From Muribaculaceae bacterium (GTDB lineage: Bacteria > Bacteroidota > Bacteroidia > Bacteroidales > Muribaculaceae): DNA of 58,653 nt. Location: positions 1-58,653 of the forward strand of contig JAGCRW010000100.1 of assembly GCA_017964485.1 (NCBI GenBank), in the 5' to 3' direction. The notes below the pieces were generated by a model. That model made no database searches and was not told the DNA's origin. It saw only the letters and a list, made by a program, of their open reading frames with translations. Of the stretch, positions 7,760-15,407 are shown piece by piece (position 1 is the first letter of the stretch; the number at the start of each line of letters is the position of its first letter). The translations under genes and the position numbers were made by a program.

Positions 7760-9745
7760 TCAAGACTCGGCAGTGAGGCGGTTGCTGTTCATGCGGTCCA
7801 TGTATTGCTGGATGATGGCTTTGATGTCGCGCTCCATTGAGGCTTGCTCAGGCACTTTTCCCACCAGGTTATTACGGAGCATAGGATCGGTCTTGAAATT
7901 GTAGATAGCTTTCACCTTTTCGCCGTCGAACTGCATCATAAGGTCGCCCTTGATGTATTGGTATATGCCGTTGTTGTAGTTCAGGGCCCAGGTTTGCTCG
8001 GCAGGGGTGTTGATGATGTCGCAGCCAAAGGCGAGATATGGCTTGTCATATCCCAGTATGCCCATGATGGTAGGCATGATGCTTGCCTGCTGCATCACCA
8101 CATCGTCGCGCACGGCGGGTGCCAGACTGCCGTCGGGGGTGAAGAAGATGATGGGAATGGAGTAAAGCCCCAAGTCGGTCTTGTAGATGTCGTGGGATGT
8201 CTGGTTAGGATGGTCGGCGACTATGACAAAGAGCGTGTTGTTATACCACGGCTGCTTGGCGGCGTTCTCGAAGAAGTGGCGTAGCGCCATGTCGGTATAA
8301 CGAACGCACTTATGGATAGGTTGGCCACCTTCTTCAGGGAACTGCTTTTCAAGTTGTTCTGGAACTTTAAAGGGGTGGTGCGACGAGGCGGTAAAGACAG
8401 TGGCCAGGAAAGGTTCTTTGTAACCGTTTATCTTCGAGAGAAAGAATTGGAGGAACGGCTCATCCCAAATCGCCCACATGCCATCGTAGTCTTTGTCGCC
8501 ACCGAAGTGTGAATCCTGGTTATACTCATCGCGGCCCATGTACTGATGGTAGCCCGTTGCGCGGGCAAACGCCTGGAAGCCCATCGACCCATTATTGGCA
8601 CCATGGAAGAAGGTTGTACTGTAGCCCTTGCCGTCGAGTTGGCGCGCCAGGCCGCTAAGGTCATTCATAGATGCTGGGGTGAGCAAGAACGGCTCTATCA
8701 TCATAGGTATCCCCGATAGCACGCTGGGCATGGCATCGATGCTCTTGCGGCCGTTGGAATAACTATATTTAAATGTGAGGGAATGGGTTAGCAGTGAGTC
8801 GATAAAGGGCGTGTATCCACGGTAGTTGCCACCGTCAAGGTCTTGGTTAAAGTTTCCTATATATTCCTTGCCTAGGCTCTCCACGATGATTACTACCACA
8901 TTCTTGGGTGTGAACACGGCGGCACTGTCGGGCTGGTGCACAGGAGTGTAGATGGTTTCAAGTTGTGTCTTGTCGTCAAAGTAATGCGGGTCAGTAAACA
9001 CATTCTTGCCCAGCGTGCGCAAGATGGAGAACGGCGTGTTGAGCACAAGGGCGGCATCGATGGGGCGGTCAACATACTGGTTGGCGTTGCTCACCGTGAT
9101 GGGACGCACCGAGTGTGCCAAGCCGCCACGCATTCCGCCAATCACGGCCGGCACCATAGCCGCTAAGCTTAGGGTCAGAACAACATAATATCGCCAGTTG
9201 CGGCATTTGCGTGACTCTAGTCGTGGCGTGACATATAGTTTCCACATGAGCCACACCAGCACAACCGCAAGCAACACAAGATACCAGTGTTTGAGCAGCT
9301 CAAGGCCTATTACTCCCGCAAGGTTGCCCTCGTGGCTGAACTCGCTCATTATAGTGCTGGTGGTGCGACGGCCGGTATACTGGAAATAGACCGCGTCCAT
9401 CAGGTTCATCACCAGCGCTATGCTGTTGATGATAACAAACACCCACTTGCACACCTTATGGTAGGCGCTCCGCTCCTTGAGGTGCAGCGGCAGCAGCGTC
9501 ATAATGATGTAAAGCGAGCAGGTATACATGATTGCCGACGTGTCAAAGACAAAACCGCCAGCAAACGCGTCGACTATCGCCTTGCCATTCAGCCCCTGCG
9601 AGAAGATGTTGTAATTCTCCAAATAAAAGGCTATGCGGGCGATAAAGTAGATGATATAAGCGATAAGAAGATTGCACACCACCGCCACGAGTGGCGCCAG
9701 TGGCGAGGTCATCACCTTGTGCTTAATGTCTTTCAGGAGTTTCAT
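7760..9745 (-). CDS. LTA synthase-like sulfatase-superfamily membrane protein
   Basis: 661 residues. Roughly the first 215 hold five hydrophobic segments, and a periplasmic alkaline phosphatase/sulfatase-fold domain follows from about residue 280. The metal-binding Glu is in VVIIVESLGKEY, the likely nucleophile Ser in NGRKSIDAMPS, and the metal-binding Asp-His in VIVADHPN. This is the layout of lipoteichoic-acid-synthase-type phosphoglycerol transferases. Gram-negative bacteria lack LTA, so the Bacteroidetes members are thought to transfer phosphate-containing head groups to envelope glycans or lipids; the substrate here is unknown. It is a single-gene unit, divergent from the phosphopantetheinyl transferase. 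Confidence 0.85.
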   Translation of the reverse strand: MKLLKDIKHKVMTSPLAPLVAVVCNLLIAYIIYFIARIAFYLENYNIFSQGLNGKAIVDAFAGGFVFDTSAIMYTCSLYIIMTLLPLHLKERSAYHKVCKWVFVIINSIALVMNLMDAVYFQYTGRRTTSTIMSEFSHEGNLAGVIGLELLKHWYLVLLAVVLVWLMWKLYVTPRLESRKCRNWRYYVVLTLSLAAMVPAVIGGMRGGLAHSVRPITVSNANQYVDRPIDAALVLNTPFSILRTLGKNVFTDPHYFDDKTQLETIYTPVHQPDSAAVFTPKNVVVIIVESLGKEYIGNFNQDLDGGNYRGYTPFIDSLLTHSLTFKYSYSNGRKSIDAMPSVLSGIPMMIEPFLLTPASMNDLSGLARQLDGKGYSTTFFHGANNGSMGFQAFARATGYHQYMGRDEYNQDSHFGGDKDYDGMWAIWDEPFLQFFLSKINGYKEPFLATVFTASSHHPFKVPEQLEKQFPEEGGQPIHKCVRYTDMALRHFFENAAKQPWYNNTLFVIVADHPNQTSHDIYKTDLGLYSIPIIFFTPDGSLAPAVRDDVVMQQASIMPTIMGILGYDKPYLAFGCDIINTPAEQTWALNYNNGIYQYIKGDLMMQFDGEKVKAIYNFKTDPMLRNNLVGKVPEQASMERDIKAIIQQYMDRMNSNRLTAES

Positions 9746-9804
9746 TTGAACAATATTTTGCTCGAAAACGCTGCAAAATTACACACAATTTCTATAATAG
9801 TTAT

Positions 9805-9812
9805 TATCTTTG
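9805..9812 (+). promoter_or_regulatory. -7 box of the PPTase gene
   Basis: TATCTTTG matches the TAnnTTTG consensus and is followed by a G/C base. It lies 19 bases before the ATG at 9831, implying a very short leader, and it rules out the in-frame TTG at 9810 as start. Confidence 0.55.
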
Positions 9813-9830
9813 CATTATAATTTTGAAAAG

Positions 9831-10502
9831 ATGACAAAGAGTATTAGTATAGAGATATTGAGGCATTTTGTCTTTGACGGCTGCGAGGTGAAGTTTGCCG
9901 ATGTCACTCCACTGGCTGCGCCTGGAGCGCTCGACGCCGCCTTGCGGCAGTTGTCGCGCCACCGCCGTGACAAGACATTGCGCTATCGCTTTGAGCGAGG
10001 CAAGCTGCTCAGTGCCGGCGTGGGGCTGCTGCTCGACGACATGCTGCGTAGCCGTGGCCTGCGCGAGCGAGACATGCGATATGTTGAAGGCGAGCACGGC
10101 AAGCTGGCATTTGAGCAATATCCCGATTTGCACTTCAGCCTCTCGCATAGTGGCACCCTGGTAGCGTGCGCAGTGGGTGATGTTGCGCTAGGCGTTGATG
10201 TGCAGACCATTGTCACCGCTCGTGAGAGTCTCGTGAACTACATTATGAGCGACAGCGAGAAGGCTAAACTGCAAACCCTTGACGAAGAAGCGCGAAATGC
10301 CTATTTCACCCAATTGTGGACGCTCAAGGAAAGTTACGCTAAAGCCACTGGCAAGGGTTTGACACACGATTTCCCTGCATTTGAGGTCGCCAGCGATGGC
10401 GAGGTGCGGGTGCTGTCGGCCCTCAATCCCCCGGCACGCTTCTTCACTACAGCTCTTGATGGCGCGCAAGGGGCAGTTGCGATGCTTGAAGAAAAAAAAT
10501 AA
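9831..10502 (+). CDS. 4'-phosphopantetheinyl transferase superfamily protein
   Basis: 223 residues from the ATG at 9831, chosen because a promoter -7 box overlaps the earlier TTG. The family signatures are present: HFSLSHSG (substrate binding), LGVDVQ (Mg-binding Asp) and LWTLKESYAKATGKGL, the WxxKEAxxKxxGxGL motif with the catalytic Glu and Lys. It transfers the phosphopantetheine arm of CoA to a serine on carrier proteins. The Sfp-like size and the neighbouring lipid acyltransferase genes suggest a carrier protein of lipid or secondary metabolism, or the acyl carrier protein itself if no AcpS is encoded elsewhere. Confidence 0.88.
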   Translation: MTKSISIEILRHFVFDGCEVKFADVTPLAAPGALDAALRQLSRHRRDKTLRYRFERGKLLSAGVGLLLDDMLRSRGLRERDMRYVEGEHGKLAFEQYPDLHFSLSHSGTLVACAVGDVALGVDVQTIVTARESLVNYIMSDSEKAKLQTLDEEARNAYFTQLWTLKESYAKATGKGLTHDFPAFEVASDGEVRVLSALNPPARFFTTALDGAQGAVAMLEEKK

Positions 10503-10545
10503 TGAGTTTTTGAGAATAAAAGTTCTGATTTTTAGCAATAATATT

Positions 10546-10553
10546 TACCTTTG
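10546..10553 (+). promoter_or_regulatory. -7 box upstream of glsA
   Basis: TACCTTTG, followed by T, 20 bases before the glsA ATG at 10574. No convincing -33 element was found. Confidence 0.5.
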
Positions 10554-10573
10554 TAGTTTAAAAATTGCTACTC

Positions 10574-11404
10574 ATGGAATCTCAGCCACTAAGAATAGAT
10601 GTCGATAGCGTGATAAGGCAACGACTGCCCCGTCACTACAAATATATCCCCAAATTTATGATAAGGTGGCTTGAGCGCATCATCAAGCAAGATGGCCTGA
10701 ACAAGATCCTTACTGATATGGGTGACAAGAAGGGTGTGGATGCCGCCGACATCGCACTCGCCGACCTTAATGTCTCCTATAATGCCATCAACGAGGAGAA
10801 CATTCCCAGCGAGGGGCGTTTCATCTTCGCCAGTAACCACCCTTTAGGCGGGCTCGACGGCATGGCGCTGATTTCGCTTATCGGCCACCGCTATCATGGT
10901 GAGATTAAGTTCATTGTCAACGACCTGCTCATGGCAGTCAAGCCTTTTGACAACGTGTTTATGCCCATCAACAAGCATGGGAGGCAGTCGCGAGAGTATG
11001 CGCTGGAGATTGAGAAGCAGTATAATGGCGACAAGCAGATGATTACCTTCCCTGCAGGACTATGTTCCCGCAGGCTCAAGGGCGGCAAGATTGGCGACTT
11101 GAAGTGGCAGAAGTTTGTAGTGTCTCAGGCCATCAGCAGTCAGCGTGACATCATCCCGGTATATTTCGACGGTTGCAACAGCAAGTTCTTCTACCGCTTT
11201 GCCAAGGCAAGGGAGTGGCTTGGAATCAAGTTCAATATTGAGATGATTTTATTGCCACGAGAGATGTTTAAGTGTTCGGGACAAAAGTTTGACGTGTATT
11301 TTGGCGAGCCCATCAAGTGGCAGTCGCTAGATGCGAAAAACGCCCGAGGCGAGGCCGAGAAAATCAGAGAGTTGGTTTACACACTTAGCGCTTCGCACGA
11401 TTAG
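10574..11404 (+). CDS. glsA: O-acyltransferase of glycine-lipid synthesis (GlsA-like)
   Basis: 276 residues from the ATG at 10574. It belongs to the PlsC/glycerolphosphate acyltransferase superfamily: the HX4D-type motif is FASNHPLGGLDG, and the later block FPAGLCSRR corresponds to the family's FPEGTRS motif. In Bacteroides thetaiotaomicron a gene of this type (glsA) sits beside glsB, and together they make N-acyl-3-acyloxyacyl glycine lipids. GlsA adds the second fatty acid in ester linkage. The gene lies 61 bases before glsB, consistent with an operon. The last codons (ASHD and stop) are shared with a repeat-like sequence also found at 14020-14043. Confidence 0.78.
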   Translation: MESQPLRIDVDSVIRQRLPRHYKYIPKFMIRWLERIIKQDGLNKILTDMGDKKGVDAADIALADLNVSYNAINEENIPSEGRFIFASNHPLGGLDGMALISLIGHRYHGEIKFIVNDLLMAVKPFDNVFMPINKHGRQSREYALEIEKQYNGDKQMITFPAGLCSRRLKGGKIGDLKWQKFVVSQAISSQRDIIPVYFDGCNSKFFYRFAKAREWLGIKFNIEMILLPREMFKCSGQKFDVYFGEPIKWQSLDAKNARGEAEKIRELVYTLSASHD

Positions 11405-11462
11405 GGATCGTGAACGGGAACAATACATTGCGTTTTTTGCGAGAGATAAAACTGAAAACTGA
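11388..11462 (+). repeat. mixed short repeats at the glsA-glsB junction
   Basis: Contains GCTTCGCACGATTAGGGAT (reverse complement near-identical at 14024-14043), GATCGTGAACGGGAAC (variants at about 30709-30735) and AAAACTGAAAACTGAT (family A). The first element supplies the stop codon of glsA. Confidence 0.5.
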
Positions 11463-11465
11463 TAT

Positions 11466-12392
11466 ATGGTACAGGAAATAATTGACAAGGTAGACATCAA
11501 GCTCATTACCCAGGAGTTGACTCCAGAGCGGTTGTTGCGCAAGACCAATAAGGCAGGCAACGAGATTTATGTTGTCGATGCCCACAACTCGCCAAATACC
11601 ATGCGTGAGATAGGACGCCTGCGAGAGGTGGCGTTCCGTCAGGCTGGTGGCGGCACTGGCAAAGACTGCGACATCGATGAGTTTGATCTTATGGAGCCAG
11701 CGTGCCAGCAATTGTTGGTGTGGAACCCCGATGACCAGGAGATTATAGGCGCTTACCGATATATTGTGGGCAAGAATATGCGCTTCAACGAGGATGGGGT
11801 GCCTAATATCGCCATGTCGCACATGTTCCATTTTTCGCAGGAATTCCTAGATGACTATCTTCCCTATACCATTGAATTGGGACGCTCGTTTGTAAGGCCA
11901 GAATATCAGTCTAGTAAGGTTGGCGCCAAAGGCATCTTTGCCCTCGACAATCTGTGGGACGGGTTGGGAGCTTTGACAATCGTCTATCCTGAAATCAAAT
12001 ACCTCTTCGGCAAGATGACGATGTATACCAATTATCCCGTTGACTGCCGCAACCTGCTGCTTGCCTTCCTCCACCTTTATTTCCCTGATCCTGACAAATT
12101 GGTGGTGCCCATCACCCCACTCAACATTGGTGACATGAAAGAGCTGGTGTCATTCTTCGAAGGGAATAACTTCAAGAAAGACTACCTGCTCCTTAACAGC
12201 TACATCCGCAGCAAGAGCATCAACATCCCGCCACTAATCAGCGCTTACATGAGTCTGTCACCCACTATGCGCATGCTCGGCACCGCCATCAACCACGAGT
12301 TTGGCGGCGTGGAAGAGAGCGGCATCCTCATCAACCTCGATGAAATCACCGATTCCAAAAAGAGCCGCCACATCGACACCTTTGTCGGCTAA
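11466..12392 (+). CDS. glsB: N-acyltransferase of glycine-lipid synthesis (GlsB-like)
   Basis: 308 residues, hemolysin/OlsB-like GNAT fold. Typical blocks are MREIGRLREVAFRQAGGGTG, then IIGAYRYIVG and ELGRSFVRPEYQ, seen in acyl-ACP-dependent N-acyltransferases such as OlsB. In Bacteroides GlsB forms the amide bond between glycine and a 3-hydroxy fatty acid; the GlsA-like product just upstream then acylates the hydroxyl. The pairing and order support the assignment over an ornithine-lipid role, though ornithine cannot be excluded from sequence alone. Glycine lipids are major membrane components and precursors of host-active serine-glycine lipids in this phylum. Confidence 0.8.
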   Translation: MVQEIIDKVDIKLITQELTPERLLRKTNKAGNEIYVVDAHNSPNTMREIGRLREVAFRQAGGGTGKDCDIDEFDLMEPACQQLLVWNPDDQEIIGAYRYIVGKNMRFNEDGVPNIAMSHMFHFSQEFLDDYLPYTIELGRSFVRPEYQSSKVGAKGIFALDNLWDGLGALTIVYPEIKYLFGKMTMYTNYPVDCRNLLLAFLHLYFPDPDKLVVPITPLNIGDMKELVSFFEGNNFKKDYLLLNSYIRSKSINIPPLISAYMSLSPTMRMLGTAINHEFGGVEESGILINLDEITDSKKSRHIDTFVG

Positions 12393-12438
12393 CAGTTAAG
12401 AAGGAATCAGCCCTTTTTCTTCATCTTGGGATGAAAAA

Positions 12439-12464
12439 TGCGCCACCCAACTCTGGGCGGCGCA
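12439..12464 (-). terminator. terminator of the SPFH/GYF_2 operon
   Basis: TGCGCC-A-CCCA pairs with TGGG-C-GGCGCA. On the reverse strand the stem is followed by a run of five T, 28 bases past the last gene of the operon. Confidence 0.7.
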
Positions 12465-12491
12465 CACATAAAAACAATACGTTAGAAAAAA

Positions 12492-12851
12492 TTACTCCGT
12501 TGATCTTCTTATCAGCGAGTATAGCACTCCTATGTAAGTGAGGAGTATAAGTCCTATTATAATGAAATAAATAGTGAGCTTGTTAGGGGTGTTGAAACAC
12601 ACGATAAAGTTGACTAAGAGCACCAATACAACGAAGATTGTGCTCACTAAGCGCATATTCACATTGAGGCCTCTGGCGCTGCTCCTGATGGCAAGCATGG
12701 GCAGCAGTGTCACGGCAAGCGAGACGCCGGTGGTGATGCCTATGATGGTGTCATGGCGTGACTCGCACAATGTGGCGGCGAGAAGTCCTATCAATGCCGC
12801 TACGGCAATCGCGATAATTGCGGGTATTACGTTGAAGCTTGTTTCTTTCAT
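12492..12851 (-). CDS. small four-helix membrane protein, last gene of the SPFH operon
   Basis: 119 residues with four predicted membrane helices (about 8-27, 35-54, 67-87 and 91-112) and a charged C-terminus RRSTE. No family recognised. It starts 5 bases after the stop of the single-GYF_2 gene and is followed by a terminator, so it is the distal member of the five-gene operon. It could anchor or partner the SPFH assembly; that is context inference only. Confidence 0.65.
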   Translation of the reverse strand: MKETSFNVIPAIIAIAVAALIGLLAATLCESRHDTIIGITTGVSLAVTLLPMLAIRSSARGLNVNMRLVSTIFVVLVLLVNFIVCFNTPNKLTIYFIIIGLILLTYIGVLYSLIRRSTE

Positions 12852-12856
12852 AATGC

Positions 12857-13216
12857 TCAGCTGTTAATTGGTGGAGGGGTTAGAGCAATTATCTTAAGAA
12901 TCTCGGGCACTTGCTCAATAGGTTTCCAAGCAGGCATTCCAGGCATCCACGCCAGAGTGTCTTTATTGATGCGTCGGTTGTTGACAAGGGCAATTATATC
13001 GCTCTCGTTGAGAGGCCCCACTTGTTTGCCGTCAATGCCCAGGTAGATGATGTTAGTTTGTTGCTGTGGCGCTGGCTGCGGCATAGACTGTATAGAGCCA
13101 GGAACATACATTTGCTTCATGCTCTGATTCATCATGTTCACCATTTGTTGAGCCATTGCCATTCCCATTCCAAACTCAACAAGGCGGTCGACCGAAAAGA
13201 AATTGTTGTCGTTCAT
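12857..13216 (-). CDS. GYF_2 (DUF4339) domain protein
   Basis: 119 residues. The N-terminal third is Met/Gln-rich and helical (VEFGMGMAMAQQMVNMMNQS), followed by a Pro/Gln linker and one GYF_2 domain (about 52-108): YLGIDGKQVGPLNESDI, then DTLAWMPGMPAWKPI. GYF_2 domains bind proline-rich peptides in related proteins; the Pro-rich linkers of the neighbouring operon products are possible ligands. The gap to the upstream double-GYF_2 gene is 29 bases. Confidence 0.8.
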   Translation of the reverse strand: MNDNNFFSVDRLVEFGMGMAMAQQMVNMMNQSMKQMYVPGSIQSMPQPAPQQQTNIIYLGIDGKQVGPLNESDIIALVNNRRINKDTLAWMPGMPAWKPIEQVPEILKIIALTPPPINS

Positions 13217-13245
13217 AATATTTTGAATAATTGTTTATTTTTAAT

Positions 13246-13977
13246 TTATACTTTTGGCATCTGCGGCATTGCTGGGCCGAAGATGGATGCCAGGTCTTCG
13301 ACGTTTCCCGCCGTAAGCCACTCGGGCATACCTTCGCACCACACATACATTTGCTGCGTGAACTCTCCAGCCTGAGCAAATTGCTGCAGCTGCTGTGCGG
13401 TAAAGGGACCCACCATCTGGTTGTTGAGATTGACATAGTAGGCCTTCTGCTGCGGCATTTGTGGCATGGCGGGAGCGGGCTGTTGAGCTGGTTGTTCGCT
13501 TTGCGACTGCTGTGTGCTGGGATTCTTTGAAAAGATGTGCTCCATCATTTTCACTTGCCCTGCAGGTTGCCACTCGGTCATGCCTTCTTTCCACACCATG
13601 GTGTTAGCGTCGGCAAGATCGTTATCCACAAGGCGCTTGAATTGAATCTCGTTGTAAGGTCCGTGCTTTGTTCCCTCGATGATGGCGTAGAACGAGAAAG
13701 TGGGTGCCGCGGGCGTTGAGGGCCCTACTGCTGGCGCTGGCTGTGGCGGCACGCCAGGAGGCATGTTCTGAGGCGGATAACCTTGTGGATATCCCTGTGG
13801 ATAGGCTGTGGGGGAGGGATTGGGCTGGTTATTACTCAAGCCTTTCATCATGGCCGCCCCTGCCAGTCCGGCAGCGACAACCGAACCAGCATCCCTTACG
13901 ATATGCCTTCCGCCCCTTCGTAGCTCATACGAAGCATCATCGATAAGGTCTTTAGCTATATCTAGTAAAAAACTCAT
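13246..13977 (-). CDS. protein with two GYF_2 domains and a Pro-rich linker
   Basis: 243 residues. An N-terminal helical segment with a small hydrophobic stretch (GSVVAAGLAGAAMM, about 31-44) precedes a repetitive Tyr/Pro/Gln-rich linker (YPQGYPQGYPPQ). Two GYF_2 domains follow, at about 94-150 (FYAIIEGTKHGPYN, MVWKEGMTEWQPAG) and 178-235 (YYVNLNNQMVGPFTA, YVWCEGMPEWLTAG), and the protein ends GPAMPQMPKV. The second domain and tail closely resemble the C-terminus of the SPFH protein next door, pointing to domain duplication within the operon. It shows no catalytic motif; an adaptor role is likely. Confidence 0.8.
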   Translation of the reverse strand: MSFLLDIAKDLIDDASYELRRGGRHIVRDAGSVVAAGLAGAAMMKGLSNNQPNPSPTAYPQGYPQGYPPQNMPPGVPPQPAPAVGPSTPAAPTFSFYAIIEGTKHGPYNEIQFKRLVDNDLADANTMVWKEGMTEWQPAGQVKMMEHIFSKNPSTQQSQSEQPAQQPAPAMPQMPQQKAYYVNLNNQMVGPFTAQQLQQFAQAGEFTQQMYVWCEGMPEWLTAGNVEDLASIFGPAMPQMPKV

Positions 13978-13983
13978 ATCTTC

Positions 13984-14046
13984 TATCAGTTATCAGTTAT
14001 CAGTTCATAGTTCTCTACTCCCTAATCTCTAATCGTGCGAAGCACA
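13984..14046 (-). repeat. family A repeat plus GCTTCGCACGATTAG element
   Basis: TATCAGTTATCAGTTATCAGTT directly upstream of the double-GYF_2 gene, followed by TAATCGTGCGAAGCAC, the reverse complement of the element at the end of glsA. It sits in the 89-base gap inside the SPFH operon. Confidence 0.55.
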
Positions 14047-14066
14047 ACTAATCGGTGCGCAGCGCC

Positions 14067-15401
14067 TTATTCAGGCATCTGTGGCATTGGAGGCATGGCT
14101 GGAGCGAAGATGGTTTGCAGCTCTTCTACTTGCCCTGCGTGTACCCATTGTGGCATACCTTGTTTCCACACATAGCTCTGGGCGGTGACTTGTCCACTCT
14201 GTGCCATTTGCATGAGCTGCTGCACTGAGAACGGTCCTGCCTGTTGGTTGTTGATGTTGACGAAGTACATCGACTGTGGCATAGCCGGTGGCTGCTGCAT
14301 GCCCATTTGCGCGCTTTGGCCCATCTGGTTCATCATGCCGCCCATCTGCTGTCCTAGAACTCCGCCCATTGCCATACCGGTCATCATTCCTGCGGCGTTC
14401 ATGCCTCCGCCGCCACCCATCTGGCCCATGGTGCCAAGACTTGCCATACCAGTCTTGAGTACCTCGGCCTGCTGATCAAGGGCGTGGGTGCCAATGAAGT
14501 TGGTCTCGGTCTGCAATCTTTGGGCGCGTTGAGCCTCTTCGCGCTGTATGCGCAGAGTCTCTTCCATGTTCTGGCGGTTAAGGGCTTGCATGTCCTTCAT
14601 GTTCTGGATGTTGACGTCGGTTTGAGCGTTCATCGTGCGGCCAGTATTGCCGGCAGTGAGCTGACGCAGTTCCTGATAGAATGGGCTCTGCTTGTCAACA
14701 TCGATAGCCTCGATATCTAAGGCCTTCAGGTTTATGCCAAAGTCATCGCCAAGTCGGCTCTTCAGCTGAGACTCAATGCGCTCGTTGATGACGTTGATTT
14801 TGCGCTCCATCTGCACCAGTGGAATGCCTGCCTCATCGGGGACATTTATGATGATGCCCTTCACATATCGTGCCACAGCAGCTTGAATCTGGTTACGGAA
14901 CTGGTTGAGGTTGAAACTGATAAGGCGGTTGAGCTTGATAAACGAGCGGTAGTCAGTGAGGTTGAAGGTGATGGTGCCTCTCACTGCTACTGGCACGCCG
15001 TGGTCGGGTAGACGTGGGTCGAATACATCAAAATAGGGCACACCAAATTTTACTTGGTTATTGCCTTGCAGGTTGATGAAATACACCTCGGCCTGGAATG
15101 GCGAGTTGCCACCGAAAGCCATACCCACAATGCTTGCCAGCACGGGGAAGTTGGCGGTCTTAATAGTGTCGTCAAAGGGGCCCAGGATAAAGTCCTGCAT
15201 GGTGCCGTCCTTCTGCTTATATACAAAGACAGCCAGCTCGCCGTCTTTAACCCTGAGGCTGCTGCCATAGCGTATGCTGTTTTCACGACTTGTAGTGTTG
15301 GCCTCTTTTCCTGGAGTCCATTTCCACACAAGATAATTTTCTTCATCGCAGCGGATTACGTTCATTGCGCCGCCGCTTTTTCCTTTTCCAAATACTCCCA
15401 T
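14067..15401 (-). CDS. SPFH-domain protein (YdjI / virion core protein-like) with C-terminal GYF_2
   Basis: 444 residues. The N-terminal ~270 residues match the YdjI-type SPFH group (COG4260): VIRCDEENYLVWKW, then a beta-rich region and FKIxL-type helices ending ALDIEAIDVDKQSPFYQEL. A coiled-coil arm rich in Gln/Arg/Glu (about 275-315) and a Met/Gly-rich linker (about 325-385) lead to one GYF_2 domain (MYFVNINNQQAGPFSV, YVWKQGMPQWVHAG) and the tail APAMPPMPQMPE. SPFH proteins oligomerise into membrane-associated rings or scaffolds. Bacillus YdjI works with YdjG and YdjH in PspA-dependent membrane stress. The gene starts 6 bases after the zinc-ribbon membrane gene, as in that pairing. Confidence 0.85.
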   Translation of the reverse strand: MGVFGKGKSGGAMNVIRCDEENYLVWKWTPGKEANTTSRENSIRYGSSLRVKDGELAVFVYKQKDGTMQDFILGPFDDTIKTANFPVLASIVGMAFGGNSPFQAEVYFINLQGNNQVKFGVPYFDVFDPRLPDHGVPVAVRGTITFNLTDYRSFIKLNRLISFNLNQFRNQIQAAVARYVKGIIINVPDEAGIPLVQMERKINVINERIESQLKSRLGDDFGINLKALDIEAIDVDKQSPFYQELRQLTAGNTGRTMNAQTDVNIQNMKDMQALNRQNMEETLRIQREEAQRAQRLQTETNFIGTHALDQQAEVLKTGMASLGTMGQMGGGGGMNAAGMMTGMAMGGVLGQQMGGMMNQMGQSAQMGMQQPPAMPQSMYFVNINNQQAGPFSVQQLMQMAQSGQVTAQSYVWKQGMPQWVHAGQVEELQTIFAPAMPPMPQMPE

Positions 15402-15407
15402 ATCACA

